From Larkinella sp051857545 (GTDB lineage: Bacteria; Bacteroidota; Bacteroidia; Cytophagales; Spirosomataceae): a DNA stretch of 64,000 nt. The number at the start of each line of letters is the position of its first letter. Position 1 is the first letter of the stretch. The notes beneath the pieces are model-generated. The model was not told the origin of the DNA. It was given only the letters and a program-made list of their open reading frames with translations, and did no database searches. Of the stretch, positions 26,053-35,442 are shown piece by piece. The DNA lies in assembly GCF_051857545.1 (NCBI RefSeq), contig NZ_JBPZHB010000014.1:82772-146771 (forward strand), in the 5' to 3' direction. A program made the position numbers and the translations under genes.

Positions 26053-26451
26053 TCACAGTTTGGGTAGGATGAAGCGTTAAAAAGGGTTTTCAATAATTGT
26101 TTTTACAAGCAATTATTTCACTATACACACACCATATTTTCCCGTTCTGGTAGTTCGCCCTGTTGCCGAAACTTCGGCAACAGGGTAGAATCACGAAATT
26201 TGAAAAAACGTAATTTTTTTTTGCCGGGACGATGTCCCGGCTTTTGCCCAACCAGTCGCTAAGTGTTTGGAATATACCTAAATAAGGAAAAAAGTGTGCA
26301 TAAATTCAGATTGAAAAGTGACAAATTGGAAGGACTTCGGTCTCAAGTAAAACGAAGCGGATTAAGTATAATTGCTTGAGTAAGCAACTATTTCAACACA
26401 AATGCCATTGCCAACGATCAATGCGGATGAATACCCATCTGCAAAACCGGG
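26053..26451. other. Intergenic region with three hairpins
   Basis: No gene found. A 13-bp perfect GC-rich hairpin (CCCTGTTGCCGAA) pairs 26158-26170 with 26173-26185. An 8-bp hairpin (GCCGGGAC, 26223-26230 with 26234-26241) ends in TTTT and is preceded by a ten-base T-run, so it could terminate on either strand. Two copies of an AATTGCTT-like stem lie at 26095-26120 and 26370-26395, the second being also found before the paralogous gene at 62217. Confidence 0.55.
26370..26395. promoter_or_regulatory. Conserved TTGCTT-N4-AAGCAA stem upstream of cassette copy 1
   Basis: The 26-bp stretch matches 62190-62215 in front of the paralogous cassette in most positions, including the perfect stem TTGCTT/AAGCAA and the following A(A/C)TA(T/G)TTCA. 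A diverged copy is at 26095-26120. Conservation upstream of both cassettes, outside coding sequence, suggests a regulator site or leader hairpin. Confidence 0.45.
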
Positions 26452-27042
26452 ATGAAACCATTTTCACTGATACTAACCATCCTGTTTCCCTTGCTGGGGA
26501 GCGTCGTGCAGGCCCAGACGGGCCTGACGGTGTTTGGGGATTGTTCCGTAGCAGCCGACGCATCCATCGGTTTTTTTGGCGATCACCTGACCCTGAATGC
26601 CGACCTCGGGGGAGAAGGCAGCGTGGTGATGGCCGGGAACCAAATCCAGATCATCGAAGCCGCCGACAAAACCGTCAGCCGACTGGTGATTGTCAATCCT
26701 ACTGTCGTGAAAGTGCGGGGGAAACTAACCGTCCGCCAATCCCTGGTGGTTGAGCGCGGACGTCTTGACGTGCTGCCGCAGTCCAGTCTGGTGCTGGCCC
26801 CGCAGTCAAGGCTGCTGGTGTTGCCGGGAAGCCGGTTCAGTCCGCTGGCGGACGGTTTCAAACCCGATCGAACTACCGCCCCGACGGCCCAAAACCAGCA
26901 TCCGGATGTTTATAGCCTGCCGACCGATGGCCGACTGGTGGTGGGAACATCGACATCCGCCGGATCCGCCGTGATTTACCGTGCGGCCGGAAGTTACCAG
27001 GCTCCCTCTTTACCCCGAACGGCGACGCCCCCCTGGGCCTAA
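26452..27042 (+). CDS. Secreted beta-solenoid-like protein, flanking cassette copy 1
   Basis: 196 residues with signal peptide (cleavage near VQAQT, about residue 22). The mature part is a run of short regular strands (LTLNADLGGEGSVVMAG, VKVRGKLTVRQSLVVERGRL, SRLLVLPGSRF) suggesting a small beta-helix. Paralogous along its length to the protein at 62217-62804, including the TVFGDC start and a PPW ending. It is followed 53 bp later by a C1q-like gene, just as the paralogue is. Function unknown. Confidence 0.7.
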   Translation: MKPFSLILTILFPLLGSVVQAQTGLTVFGDCSVAADASIGFFGDHLTLNADLGGEGSVVMAGNQIQIIEAADKTVSRLVIVNPTVVKVRGKLTVRQSLVVERGRLDVLPQSSLVLAPQSRLLVLPGSRFSPLADGFKPDRTTAPTAQNQHPDVYSLPTDGRLVVGTSTSAGSAVIYRAAGSYQAPSLPRTATPPWA

Positions 27043-27095
27043 TCAGCCCCGCCCGTTCCTGTACATAGTCTGTCATCTTTTTATTTGAACCACAC

Positions 27096-27821
27096 ATGAA
27101 AACCGCTATCAAACATACGTTGGCGATCACCGCCCTTCTTTTCAGTGCATTAACCACCCAGGCCCAGGTGAAAATTGGCTCCAACCCGACGGTTATCGAG
27201 GCACAATCCAATCTGGAAGTAGAAGCTTCCACCCCCAATCGCAAGGTGAAAGTAGACAAAACCTCCGGTCAGTTGACCATTCAGGATGGCACGGAAGGAA
27301 CGGGGAAAGTGTTGACGTCGGATGCCGTTGGAGGGGCGAGTTGGCAGGAACCAGCGACGTTAAATATCCCTGTAACTGCATTTAGCGGAAAACTAACATC
27401 CAGTTACGTTGTACCAGCCTGGACAGCACATGATCAGCTCGATCAACGCATCCCTTTGGTTCCAAGTATTGGCGCTTCTGGTTGGAATGCTACTACCAAA
27501 CGATGGGTTGCCTCAACGGCTGGTACGTATTCAGTGCAAGTTGGCCTATCCTGTAACAGTACGACAGGGGCAGCCGTTGCACTTTGGACCCGGATCTGGA
27601 TTACCTCCGAAAATGGTGGCCCGTTATTTAAAGGAGTAACTGCAATGGGAGCACCTGCCGGTGACTGGCAATCGGTTGTTTATACAGGTCAGTTAGCTCC
27701 CGGTGATGGAATTTCCCTTGAAGGATACACCATGCAGACTGACGGTCAACCCCCGGTGAACCCGATTTGGACAGGAACATGCGCTCCTGCTTATATGACC
27801 ATTACAAAAATCTCAAATTAA
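27096..27821 (+). CDS. Secreted C1q-like jelly-roll protein, cassette copy 1
   Basis: 241 residues. Signal peptide ends at TTQAQ, then VKIGSNPTVIEAQSNLEVE, a Bacteroidota N-terminal repeat that aligns with VKIGNNPTSINGGSLLELE of the copy at 63012. The C-terminal half (KRWVASTAGTYSVQVGLSCN, LAPGDGISLEGYT, AYMTITKISN) has the strand pattern of C1q/TNF-like trimeric domains, and the last residues ITKISN match ITKLSN of the copy. Probably an extracellular trimeric binding or structural protein. The domain call is by eye. Confidence 0.6.
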   Translation: MKTAIKHTLAITALLFSALTTQAQVKIGSNPTVIEAQSNLEVEASTPNRKVKVDKTSGQLTIQDGTEGTGKVLTSDAVGGASWQEPATLNIPVTAFSGKLTSSYVVPAWTAHDQLDQRIPLVPSIGASGWNATTKRWVASTAGTYSVQVGLSCNSTTGAAVALWTRIWITSENGGPLFKGVTAMGAPAGDWQSVVYTGQLAPGDGISLEGYTMQTDGQPPVNPIWTGTCAPAYMTITKISN

Positions 27822-28144
27822 TAAATTTTGGTTAATAGATCATCACTTCCGTTGTTGCTCGCCCATCGCGAGTGACTTCTATTGAAACGTTTTCAGTCTC
27901 GAAAGATAATCCCGGCAAGGGCGTTGTTGCAAAACGGTGCAAACCGGGTCGGCGGTTCTTGGGATCGGGGGCTGGCGCGGCAGGTGGGCGATGTCGGCGG
28001 TTTGATGTCAATGGGTTAAGAATGGTCGAATGGAAATACCGGATCGGGGAAAAGCAATTGTATCGGACAAATAATTGACGGAGTATTTGTTAAATCCGAG
28101 ACCTCAAATTCGTGACATTGGTACCGATTAACAAATAAAAGACC
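27822..28144. other. Gap without identifiable gene
   Basis: No convincing reading frame; a 68-codon frame at 27872-28078 has no family-like features and GC-skewed low-complexity codons. It may hold worn gene remnants like the one that follows. Confidence 0.4.
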
Positions 28145-28294
28145 ATGTATAACGAATTTGAAAGGGTGGTTTTAACGGATGATCTGCCGGAATTGGGCCT
28201 GATGCGTGGCGATCGGATCGCCGAAGCGATTGACCCAGGTCAGGAAGTAGGACGAAGCGGCTTGAGGATTGGTCGCGATGTCACTTGTATGTGA
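28145..28294 (+). pseudogene. DUF4926-like remnant
   Basis: A 49-residue frame starting MYNEFERVVLTDDLPELGLM followed by RGD, which is the standard N-terminus of DUF4926 proteins; after that the expected GTVVEV...YEVEF core is replaced by unrelated sequence (RIAEAIDPGQEVGRSG). I read it as a frame-damaged copy. DUF4926 genes often sit in toxin-antitoxin-like pairs. Confidence 0.55.
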
Positions 28295-28340
28295 AAAGTG
28301 ACAACAGCCGGGTTAAGAAACAGAAATGGGCGAATTTGTG

Positions 28341-28348
28341 TAATTTTG
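28341..28348 (+). promoter_or_regulatory. Possible -7 element of the 28379 gene
   Basis: TAATTTTG fits TAnnTTTG, 30 nt before the ATG. No clear -33 box. Confidence 0.35.
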
Positions 28349-28378
28349 GTGCATAGTGAACAAAAACCGGTAGTACAT

Positions 28379-28585
28379 ATGCAGTATATCGTCAATGAAC
28401 AGGGCATGGTTCAAATTCCGCTTGAGGATTGGAAAAATATGCAGATGCGCTATAAAAAGTTACATCAAAAAGTCCGTGTGATGACGGGTATTCAGCAGGG
28501 ATTAAAAGAAGTCCACGACTCCATCGCACTGGGGAAACCTTTGCAGAAATTAGACGATTTTCTGTCTGAGTTGCAGAAAGAATAA
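28379..28585 (+). CDS. Putative antitoxin of a RelE-type pair
   Basis: 68 residues from ATG 28379 (MQYIVNEQGMVQIPLEDWKN), helical and charged throughout, typical of short antitoxins that precede RelE-like toxins in Bacteroidota. An in-frame start at 28298 adds 27 unlikely residues. The stop overlaps the first codon of the broken toxin frame that follows. Confidence 0.6.
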   Translation: MQYIVNEQGMVQIPLEDWKNMQMRYKKLHQKVRVMTGIQQGLKEVHDSIALGKPLQKLDDFLSELQKE

Positions 28586-28959
28586 AGGTCGAAATCCGGG
28601 TTAGCGAAAACTTTAAGCGGGAAGCCAGACGCTTGCTGAAAAAGTTTCCTTCATTACAGGCAGAATTGATGGATTTGCAACGAAAGCTCGCTGAAAATCC
28701 AAAAACTGGTACCCCGATTGGTCACAATGCTTATAAAATTCGATTGGCAATACGGTCGAAAGGCAAAGGTAAAAGTGGCGGAGCCAGAGTGATTACCTAT
28801 TTGGAACAGATTGTAGAAGTTGAAATCAGGAAGCAATAACAAGCTGAGGAGCTTGTTATTGTAAATTTGATTTCAATATATGACAAGTCGGAAACGGCAA
28901 CAATTAGTGATAAAGAATTAAAAATCTTGATTACTGAAACCATGAATACCAAGAATTAA
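28582..28959 (+). pseudogene. Broken RelE/HigB-like toxin gene
   Basis: The frame KVEIRVSENFKREARRLLKK, then NAYKIRLAIRSKGKGKSGGA, RVITYLEQIVE is a RelE-like toxin. Two lesions are seen. The start position overlapping the antitoxin stop reads ATA (28582-28584) where ATGA coupling would be expected. A TAA at 28837-28839 interrupts the frame before its natural C-terminus, which continues in the same frame as VNLISIYDKSETATISDKEL and ends at 28957-28959. YDKS and the ISDKEL ending are family hallmarks. A TTG at 28633 could start a shorter, also truncated, product. Probably inactive. Confidence 0.7.
28842..28862. repeat. Small hairpin at the premature stop of the toxin remnant
   Basis: AACAAGCT and AGCTTGTT pair around a 4-base GAGG loop immediately after the in-frame TAA, within the toxin reading frame. 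It may be the insertion or slippage event that lengthened and broke the gene. Confidence 0.4.
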
Positions 28960-29152
28960 AGTTCTGTTGTCATGAGAAGTTACAGAACAAATAAAGTCAA
29001 TATTGATTGCAGTATCAGTAAGAAAGGCAAGCGGCCTCAGTAACCCTGATTGTTAAAAATAACAAATAATTAGTTTGCTTGCTCAATCAATTAAAGATTG
29101 AAAATCAGTACAATCAGTACAAAAAGATAAAAGGATTTAAATCGCAACGAAG

Positions 29153-31018
29153 ATGATGGGACAGTATACCAGAAAGCACAGATGGGGAGTTCTCTTGACA
29201 TTTGTGTTGACCGTCATGGCCCGCTGGGCAGAGGCTCAATCCGGGAGTACGGGCAGTACGTTTGTCCATACCGGTGGGCAGATGGGTATTTTTGGACAAC
29301 ACGACTTCCAGAACGGGAGTGGTACCATCAATGCCGGTATCATTGGCTCCGAGCGGCAACCCGCCATCGGCATGTACACCTTCGTCAACCCGAACGCAAG
29401 CTGGGTCGGGGCCAGCAGTTCGGCCTTTGTCGACGGTTACGTGCGGACCCTTCAAAGCGGCCCCTTCACCTTTCCGATTGGCGACAACAATGCCTACCGT
29501 CCGGCGGCCGTGTCGGCTTCGTCCAGTGCCAATCCGACCACGGCGGCCTATTTCGGCGTCGATCCGGGTCTGGCCACCACCAGCGATTTAAAAGGAGGGA
29601 CCTACGGTATTCTGCCGGGAGGAGGCCCCGAGTTTCCCACCACTTCCAAAGCCCCCACCGTCGGCGTGGTCGACAATGTCGAATACTGGGACATCGACGG
29701 CACCACGCCTGCGCGCATCACCCTCACCTGGGATGCCAACACACCCATCAGCGCGATGATCGGCACTGATTTCAGTAAACTGACCATTGTCGGCTGGGAC
29801 GGAGCGAAGTGGGTTACGATTCCTTCGACGGTCGATCCGGCTTCCCTGGTGCAGACCACCAGCGCGAGTGCCTTCACGGGTCTGGGTCCTCAGGTTTCGG
29901 CCGGTTCCATTACGACGGATGCCGATGTGGTGCCGGGTTCTTTCATCGTGTATACGCTGGCGGGAATCGAAACCATCTGTAGCCTGACGGTTACGGCGTC
30001 GGCCAGTTCAACGGCGGTTTGCGTGGGGCAGGTCGTGACCCTGGCGTCGACGGTAACGGGGAATCTGGGCGCAGTGACCTACGCCTGGAGCGGCCCCAAC
30101 GGGTTTACGGGCAATGCCGCCAATCCGACCCTGCCTGCGGCTACCTCCGCCACCTCCGGTTTGTATACCGTTACTGTTTCTGATCCAACCTCTTCAACCT
30201 CCTGTATTCGAACGGCTTCGGTGGCGGTCAATGTCGGTTCGCTGGGTGTACTGGCGAGCAGCAACAGCCCGGTTTGTTCGGGCGGAACCCTGGCGTTGTA
30301 TGCCACCGTACCCGACTTGACGTACGCTCCCTTTACCTACGCCTGGACCGGCCCGAATTCGTTTGCAAGCAATCAGCCCAATCCCACCATCGTCAATCCG
30401 ACAGCCAATGCGAGTGGCAATTACGTTTTAGTGGTCACTGCTACCAACGGTTGTTCGGGATCAGCCACCACCGCGGTCGTCATCACCGATGCGCCTGATT
30501 TAAGTTTTGGATTGCCCAACGACACTTACACCATTTGTTCCGGATCACCCGCGCAGTTAACGGTTTCCGGTTCGAACGGGGCAACGGTAACCTGGCAGGC
30601 ATCGACCGGACAAACCGGGACGGGTACGACCATTGATCTGGGAACCATAATCAATAACGCCAGCGAAGCGGGGATCATTAAAATCCTCGTGAATGCGCAG
30701 GCCAATGGATGTCAGGATAATGCGATTGTCTATATCAAAGTAAAACCCATACCGATTCTCCAGCTTTCCCCAACGGTTTCCAGTGTCTGTGATTTGGAAA
30801 TGGTGACTGTCCAGGCCACGGCCCTCCTAACGGGAGCAACGATCGATTGGACCCGAACACCCAACACGCCCAATCCGCCACCAGCCAGTGGCACCGGTAC
30901 AACCAGCGTATTGCTGACGCAAACTTTGCCACCAGCCACGTATACGTACAATTTTACGACAACGTATGATGGCTGCACCAGTTCACCCCAATCAGTCACC
31001 GTAACTGTACAGCAATGA
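29153..31018 (+). CDS. Giant-array protein 1: secreted Ig-like repeat protein
   Basis: 621 residues. Signal peptide ends near RWAEAQ (about residue 29). Residues about 30-270 form an N-terminal beta domain (MGIFGQHDFQNGSGTINAGI, FTFPIGDNNAYRP, a pattern seen at the front of many Cytophagales surface proteins). From about 275 there are four Ig-like modules of the SGPNGFTGNAANPTLP type, each with paired cysteines. It ends SVTVTVQQ with no sorting domain. Its stop overlaps the start of the next giant gene (ATGA), so the two are translationally coupled. Probably a surface adhesin subunit; the assignment is structural only. Confidence 0.75.
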   Translation: MMGQYTRKHRWGVLLTFVLTVMARWAEAQSGSTGSTFVHTGGQMGIFGQHDFQNGSGTINAGIIGSERQPAIGMYTFVNPNASWVGASSSAFVDGYVRTLQSGPFTFPIGDNNAYRPAAVSASSSANPTTAAYFGVDPGLATTSDLKGGTYGILPGGGPEFPTTSKAPTVGVVDNVEYWDIDGTTPARITLTWDANTPISAMIGTDFSKLTIVGWDGAKWVTIPSTVDPASLVQTTSASAFTGLGPQVSAGSITTDADVVPGSFIVYTLAGIETICSLTVTASASSTAVCVGQVVTLASTVTGNLGAVTYAWSGPNGFTGNAANPTLPAATSATSGLYTVTVSDPTSSTSCIRTASVAVNVGSLGVLASSNSPVCSGGTLALYATVPDLTYAPFTYAWTGPNSFASNQPNPTIVNPTANASGNYVLVVTATNGCSGSATTAVVITDAPDLSFGLPNDTYTICSGSPAQLTVSGSNGATVTWQASTGQTGTGTTIDLGTIINNASEAGIIKILVNAQANGCQDNAIVYIKVKPIPILQLSPTVSSVCDLEMVTVQATALLTGATIDWTRTPNTPNPPPASGTGTTSVLLTQTLPPATYTYNFTTTYDGCTSSPQSVTVTVQQ

Positions 31019-34000
31019 TGACCGGGCCGGATTATTATCGAAGACTTTTTAACTGCATGAATGCTATGAATCTTAAGATTATTGCTGGAGAAGAAAAGGA
31101 GAAGGGAAGAACCCGACCTCTGTTCTATCATTTATTCGGAACGATTCTGGTTATTCTGGGCATGGTCGCACCGGCTGTTGCCAATACCTATGTGGTTACC
31201 AATACCAATGCCACGGGTGCGGGGTCGTTTCATCAGGCCCTGCTGGATGCGAATGCGAATCCGGGTGCAGATGTCGTTCAGTTTAATATTCCACCGGCAT
31301 TGTTGGATGCCAATAATGTCGCAAAAATTACCATGCCGACTGGAATTCTGATCTCGGGATCGGTCTTCATTGACGGGAAATCGCAGGCCATTAACTCGGG
31401 ACGTTCTAATACCGCGTGTCTAAACAGCGAAGCCATTACGGTAGGCGTTGATAATGTCGCCATCCCGGCTTTCGATTGCCCTGAGGTAGAAGTCACGTTC
31501 CCCAGTGTTACTACGTTAGGCTTTTTCATCAACACCGGAGCGGATGGAACCGTAATGGATAACATTGCCGTAGTAGGTCCCAATTCATCACCTACAAACG
31601 GAACTTTGGCTGAAGTTGAACCGGGCGTAAGTAACATTAAAATAACGAACTGTTTCCTGGGACCAACCGCGACGGGGATTTTTTCAGGAAACAGCCTGGC
31701 TACAACCGGGAGTATTTTGCAAATTCTGGGAAGTAATGTTGAGGTAAGCCATAATATCGTGGGCTATAATTTAAATGGCGGAGGCATCATTCTGAACGGT
31801 TTGGGTGTCAATAATAATACGATTAAGCAAAATAAAATTATACAAGCGGGGATCACTTCGACGGTTGGTGATGCCATCACACTGGTAAATCACCCCAATT
31901 ACAATTTAATTGAGGGGAATTATATATTCAAACCAGGAGCTAACGGTATGCACTTGTTGCAGGGAGCCAGTAATAATACCATCCGCAATAACACCATAAT
32001 CGGGGCTGGGCAACTGGTTCAGGAGACGGCCGGGATAGCAGTAAATCAATTTGTTAGTTTTGGTGGTCCCGCAACCTTTAACAATCAGATTACCAAAAAC
32101 GTCATTACCGCCAGTGGTGGCCCGGCCATCCTGGTTGCAAACGGAAACGGAAACCTGATCTCCCAAAATTCCACCTTCAACAATGGAACGCTGGGGATTG
32201 ACCTGACCGATGAAACAACGGCCAATACCCGGGATCAGGGAAATGGGGTAACGATCAACAATGGCGTCACCACTACCGGCTTGGGAAATATTGGCTATGA
32301 TTTTCCGATCATTAGCAGTGCTACGATCAATTCGAATGGGGATCTGGTGGTGACGGGCTTTGCGCGACCCGCAGCTAAAATCGAGCTGTTTGCTGCCGAC
32401 AATACTGCGGATGGCGGAAGCTTGAGCTTCAAATACGGTGAAGGCGAGCACTTTTTCTATTCGTTTCAGGAGGGGTCTGCCGGTATTGACCTGGATGCCA
32501 CGACGGGGTCATATTCAGTCGCCGATGGTAATACCGATGCCAATGCCAGCCGTTTTCAGGTAATTATCCCTCAGAATGCGCTTCCGGCTTTTGTCAATAA
32601 CACCCTGAAAATAGCCGCCACCGCTACCGATGCCTTAAACAATACCTCGGAATTTGGACCGGCATTTACCCTGAATTTAACGCGTGACTATGGCGATTTG
32701 CCAGCTATCTATTGTACCGAGCAAACCTCAAATGGAGCCAGTCACCTGATTACTGCCGGACTGAAAATGGGAGCGCTGATCGATGGGAATACGGACGGCA
32801 TCCCCGCAGCAACAGGGGCAATCCCGGATGGGGATGATACCAACGGGGATGGATTTGTTGCCTATGAGTACTATAATGGTATTGTTGGTAGTACTGCGAA
32901 TATTCCGGCTTCTGGGGCTACTGCAACCGGTCTAGTTTCCAGCTTTGGCGTTGTTCCGGCTAATCAGGGCGATCCGAATATGTACGGTATCCGTTTTAGC
33001 GGGTACATTACCATCAAGGATGCTGGAACGTATACTTTTTACACAAACTCGGATGACGGATCAATTTTGAAGATTGATGGGATAACGGTTGTCAACAACG
33101 ATTTTGCGCAGATACCGACCGAACGATCCGGCACGATCACGCTGTCGCCCGGCAATCATCAGATTGAAGTACTTTACTGGCAGGGGAACGATTTTAGTGC
33201 TTTACTGACCGTTTCCTATGCAGGGCCTAATATTACCAAACAACTGATTCCTTCTTCTGTATTATCGTCCGTTGCGCCGGATGATGAAGATGGTGTGGCC
33301 TCCTTCCCGACATTGACGACATCCACAGTAAATTATACGGTGCCGGTAACGGTTCAGAATACAACCGGTGGGCCAGCAAACTTAATTGGCTGGATTGATT
33401 TTAATCGAAACGGCACGTTCGATACCGGCGAAGCTTCAGCAATTACCAATGTTCCAACTGGAACCAACGGAACCGTCAATGTGTCATGGAGTGGTCTTTC
33501 AGGCCTGAACGCAGACCCGGTTTATGCGCGTTTCCGCCTGTCATCTGATCCTGCTTTCACAGCAGCATCTAGTTGTGGTCCTTTAAATAATGGAGAGGTA
33601 GAAGATTATCAGTTGACCATTGTTTGTACACCCGCATCCATTACCGCCAGTCAAAACAGCCTGACCATTTGTTCGGGACAGCAGGCTAATGTAACCTTTA
33701 CGACGACGCCTGTGGGTTCTCCAGTACGCTGGACAGGCAGTGATGGCACCGCCGGATTCTCATCGACCATGGTAACGGCACCCGTGAACAATGGTTTAAC
33801 GCCCATTCTCGTCAGCTACACCGCCGTGACCGGCGAATTTGGCTGTACGTCCTCCACGGTGGTGACGGTCACCGTCAACCCCGTCCCCGTCATCACGCCC
33901 TCGGTTTGTTCCCAAACCATCTGTTCGGGCCAAACCGGAGCCATCACCTTTACGTCTTCGGTGTCGGCCACCGTCAACTGGCTGCGGGTGGAAGACGGGG

Positions 34001-35184
34001 CCACCGGAACCGGCAACATCAGCCAACTCTTTGCCACCACCGGAACCAACACCTACAAAATCTGGGGCGTCAGTGCAGCCCCGGCTTCGTGTCCGTCGTC
34101 GACCACCATTACGTGTGTGATTGTGGTCAATCAGTGTACCGATCCCTGTAGCCTGACGGTTACTGCGTCGGCCAGCCAGACGGCGGTTTGCGTGGGGCAG
34201 GTCGTAACCCTGGCGTCGACGGTAACGGGGAATCTGGGCGCAGTGACCTATGCCTGGAGCGGCCCCAACGGGTTTACGAGCAATGCCGCCAATCCGACCC
34301 TGCCTGCGGCTACCACCGCCATGACGGGAATTTATACCGTTACCGTTTCTGACCCAACCTCCTCGACCTCCTGTATTCGAACGGCTTCGGTGGCGGTCAA
34401 TGTCGGTTCGCTCTATGTCGCGGCCAGTAGCAACAGCCCAGTCTGTACAACGGGGTCGCTGTCGCTGACGGGTATAGCCGCCGGAGGGAATGGAAGTTTT
34501 ACCTACGCCTGGAGCGGCCCAAACGGTTTTGTGAGCGCGGTTCAAAATCCGACACTGGCGCTGTCGACCACGGCCCAAAGCGGGAACTACAACCTCCTGG
34601 TGACGGATACGCAGGGTTGCTCGGGAACCGCCACCACGTCGGTGGTGGTGGCAACGCAGCCCAACCTGAGCGTAAGCGGAGCGCCTGGTCTGACGGTTTG
34701 TTCGGGCGTGTCCACGACGCTGAATGTGACGGGCGACAGCGGGGCAACCGTGACCTGGACCAACAGTGTAGGCCAGAGCGGAACCGGAACGGCTATTAAT
34801 TTTACCGGACTGATCAACGTGAGTGGCCTCCCCCAGTCGGTCACCTTCGTCGTGACGGCGGCTACCGGAGCCTGTGTCGATCAGGAGTTTGTGGTCGTAA
34901 CGGTCAACCCGGCACCCGCCCTGCAGGTGACGCCGATCTCGGCGGTCTACTGTAATCTGGAGCAGGTAACCGTGACCGCTACGGCATCCATAACGGCGGC
35001 CACGATCAACTGGACGCGAACGCCCAACACGCCCAATCCGCCGGTTCCGAGCGGCAGTGGCACGGGCGCGGTAACCGTTCAGCAGACCTTGCCGGTCGGG
35101 GCCTACACCTATCAATTCACGGCAGTCGGTACCAACGGGTGTAGCAGCCAAACCGCCAGCGTGCCGGTGACGGTGCAGCAGTAA
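31015..35184 (+). CDS. Giant-array protein 2: beta-helix, PA14, GEVED, Ig-like adhesin
   Basis: 1389 residues. An unusually long N-terminus carries the export helix at about residues 41-58 (YHLFGTILVILGMVAPAVAN). Residues about 60-560 form a right-handed beta-helix rich in NN/NT turns (NTIRNNTIIGAG). A PA14 domain lies at about 615-741 (YTFYTNSDDGSILKIDGITV), a GEVED domain at about 770-868 (GWIDFNRNGTFDTGE, NGEVEDYQLTI), and Ig-like repeats to the end. The PA14 domain sits between GDDTNGDG and DDEDG, which are adjacent in the sister proteins, so it is inserted in the calcium-binding-like linker. The last 83 coding bases are identical to those of the gene at 35780. PA14 and beta-helix suggest carbohydrate binding. 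Confidence 0.78.
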   Translation: MMTGPDYYRRLFNCMNAMNLKIIAGEEKEKGRTRPLFYHLFGTILVILGMVAPAVANTYVVTNTNATGAGSFHQALLDANANPGADVVQFNIPPALLDANNVAKITMPTGILISGSVFIDGKSQAINSGRSNTACLNSEAITVGVDNVAIPAFDCPEVEVTFPSVTTLGFFINTGADGTVMDNIAVVGPNSSPTNGTLAEVEPGVSNIKITNCFLGPTATGIFSGNSLATTGSILQILGSNVEVSHNIVGYNLNGGGIILNGLGVNNNTIKQNKIIQAGITSTVGDAITLVNHPNYNLIEGNYIFKPGANGMHLLQGASNNTIRNNTIIGAGQLVQETAGIAVNQFVSFGGPATFNNQITKNVITASGGPAILVANGNGNLISQNSTFNNGTLGIDLTDETTANTRDQGNGVTINNGVTTTGLGNIGYDFPIISSATINSNGDLVVTGFARPAAKIELFAADNTADGGSLSFKYGEGEHFFYSFQEGSAGIDLDATTGSYSVADGNTDANASRFQVIIPQNALPAFVNNTLKIAATATDALNNTSEFGPAFTLNLTRDYGDLPAIYCTEQTSNGASHLITAGLKMGALIDGNTDGIPAATGAIPDGDDTNGDGFVAYEYYNGIVGSTANIPASGATATGLVSSFGVVPANQGDPNMYGIRFSGYITIKDAGTYTFYTNSDDGSILKIDGITVVNNDFAQIPTERSGTITLSPGNHQIEVLYWQGNDFSALLTVSYAGPNITKQLIPSSVLSSVAPDDEDGVASFPTLTTSTVNYTVPVTVQNTTGGPANLIGWIDFNRNGTFDTGEASAITNVPTGTNGTVNVSWSGLSGLNADPVYARFRLSSDPAFTAASSCGPLNNGEVEDYQLTIVCTPASITASQNSLTICSGQQANVTFTTTPVGSPVRWTGSDGTAGFSSTMVTAPVNNGLTPILVSYTAVTGEFGCTSSTVVTVTVNPVPVITPSVCSQTICSGQTGAITFTSSVSATVNWLRVEDGATGTGNISQLFATTGTNTYKIWGVSAAPASCPSSTTITCVIVVNQCTDPCSLTVTASASQTAVCVGQVVTLASTVTGNLGAVTYAWSGPNGFTSNAANPTLPAATTAMTGIYTVTVSDPTSSTSCIRTASVAVNVGSLYVAASSNSPVCTTGSLSLTGIAAGGNGSFTYAWSGPNGFVSAVQNPTLALSTTAQSGNYNLLVTDTQGCSGTATTSVVVATQPNLSVSGAPGLTVCSGVSTTLNVTGDSGATVTWTNSVGQSGTGTAINFTGLINVSGLPQSVTFVVTAATGACVDQEFVVVTVNPAPALQVTPISAVYCNLEQVTVTATASITAATINWTRTPNTPNPPVPSGSGTGAVTVQQTLPVGAYTYQFTAVGTNGCSSQTASVPVTVQQ

Positions 35185-35193
35185 AGAGGGATT

Positions 35194-35442
35194 ATGGAAA
35201 TGGCTGGTGCAAAGCGAAAAGAAAACGAGAAAAAGTTTAAAAAGTGGGAAACAACAGCGGATGGAGGACGGACTTATCGGTTCATTGTCCCCGGCAAATA
35301 CGGTTGGATAGCCCATTATATAAAAGATGTAGATGCTGATGAGCAAACGCTATCTTTTCGACAGGAGATTTACGATGAATCGGGAAATCTTCGCGAAATT
35401 CACGTAAAGTATCCGGAAGATAAAGGGCACATCAAACTATGA
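35194..35442 (+). CDS. Small protein, first of an overlapping pair between giant genes
   Basis: 82 residues, basic N-terminus (KRKENEKKFKKWETT) then a beta-rich body (RTYRFIVPGKYGWIAHYIKD). No family that I can name with certainty. It overlaps the next gene by 4 bp (ATGA) and lies 9 bp after the giant gene. Size and coupling suggest a toxin-antitoxin-type or immunity-type pair. Confidence 0.6.
   Translation: MEMAGAKRKENEKKFKKWETTADGGRTYRFIVPGKYGWIAHYIKDVDADEQTLSFRQEIYDESGNLREIHVKYPEDKGHIKL

Noticed and set aside
27872..28078. 68-codon frame after cassette copy 1
   Set aside because: Composition looks random, no homologous pattern, and no promoter or coupling to neighbours.
29768..35160. Possible CRISPR-like or simple tandem DNA repeats in the giant genes
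   Set aside because: The repeats are protein-level Ig-like modules with diverged DNA and no regular short spacers; they are coding in one long frame.
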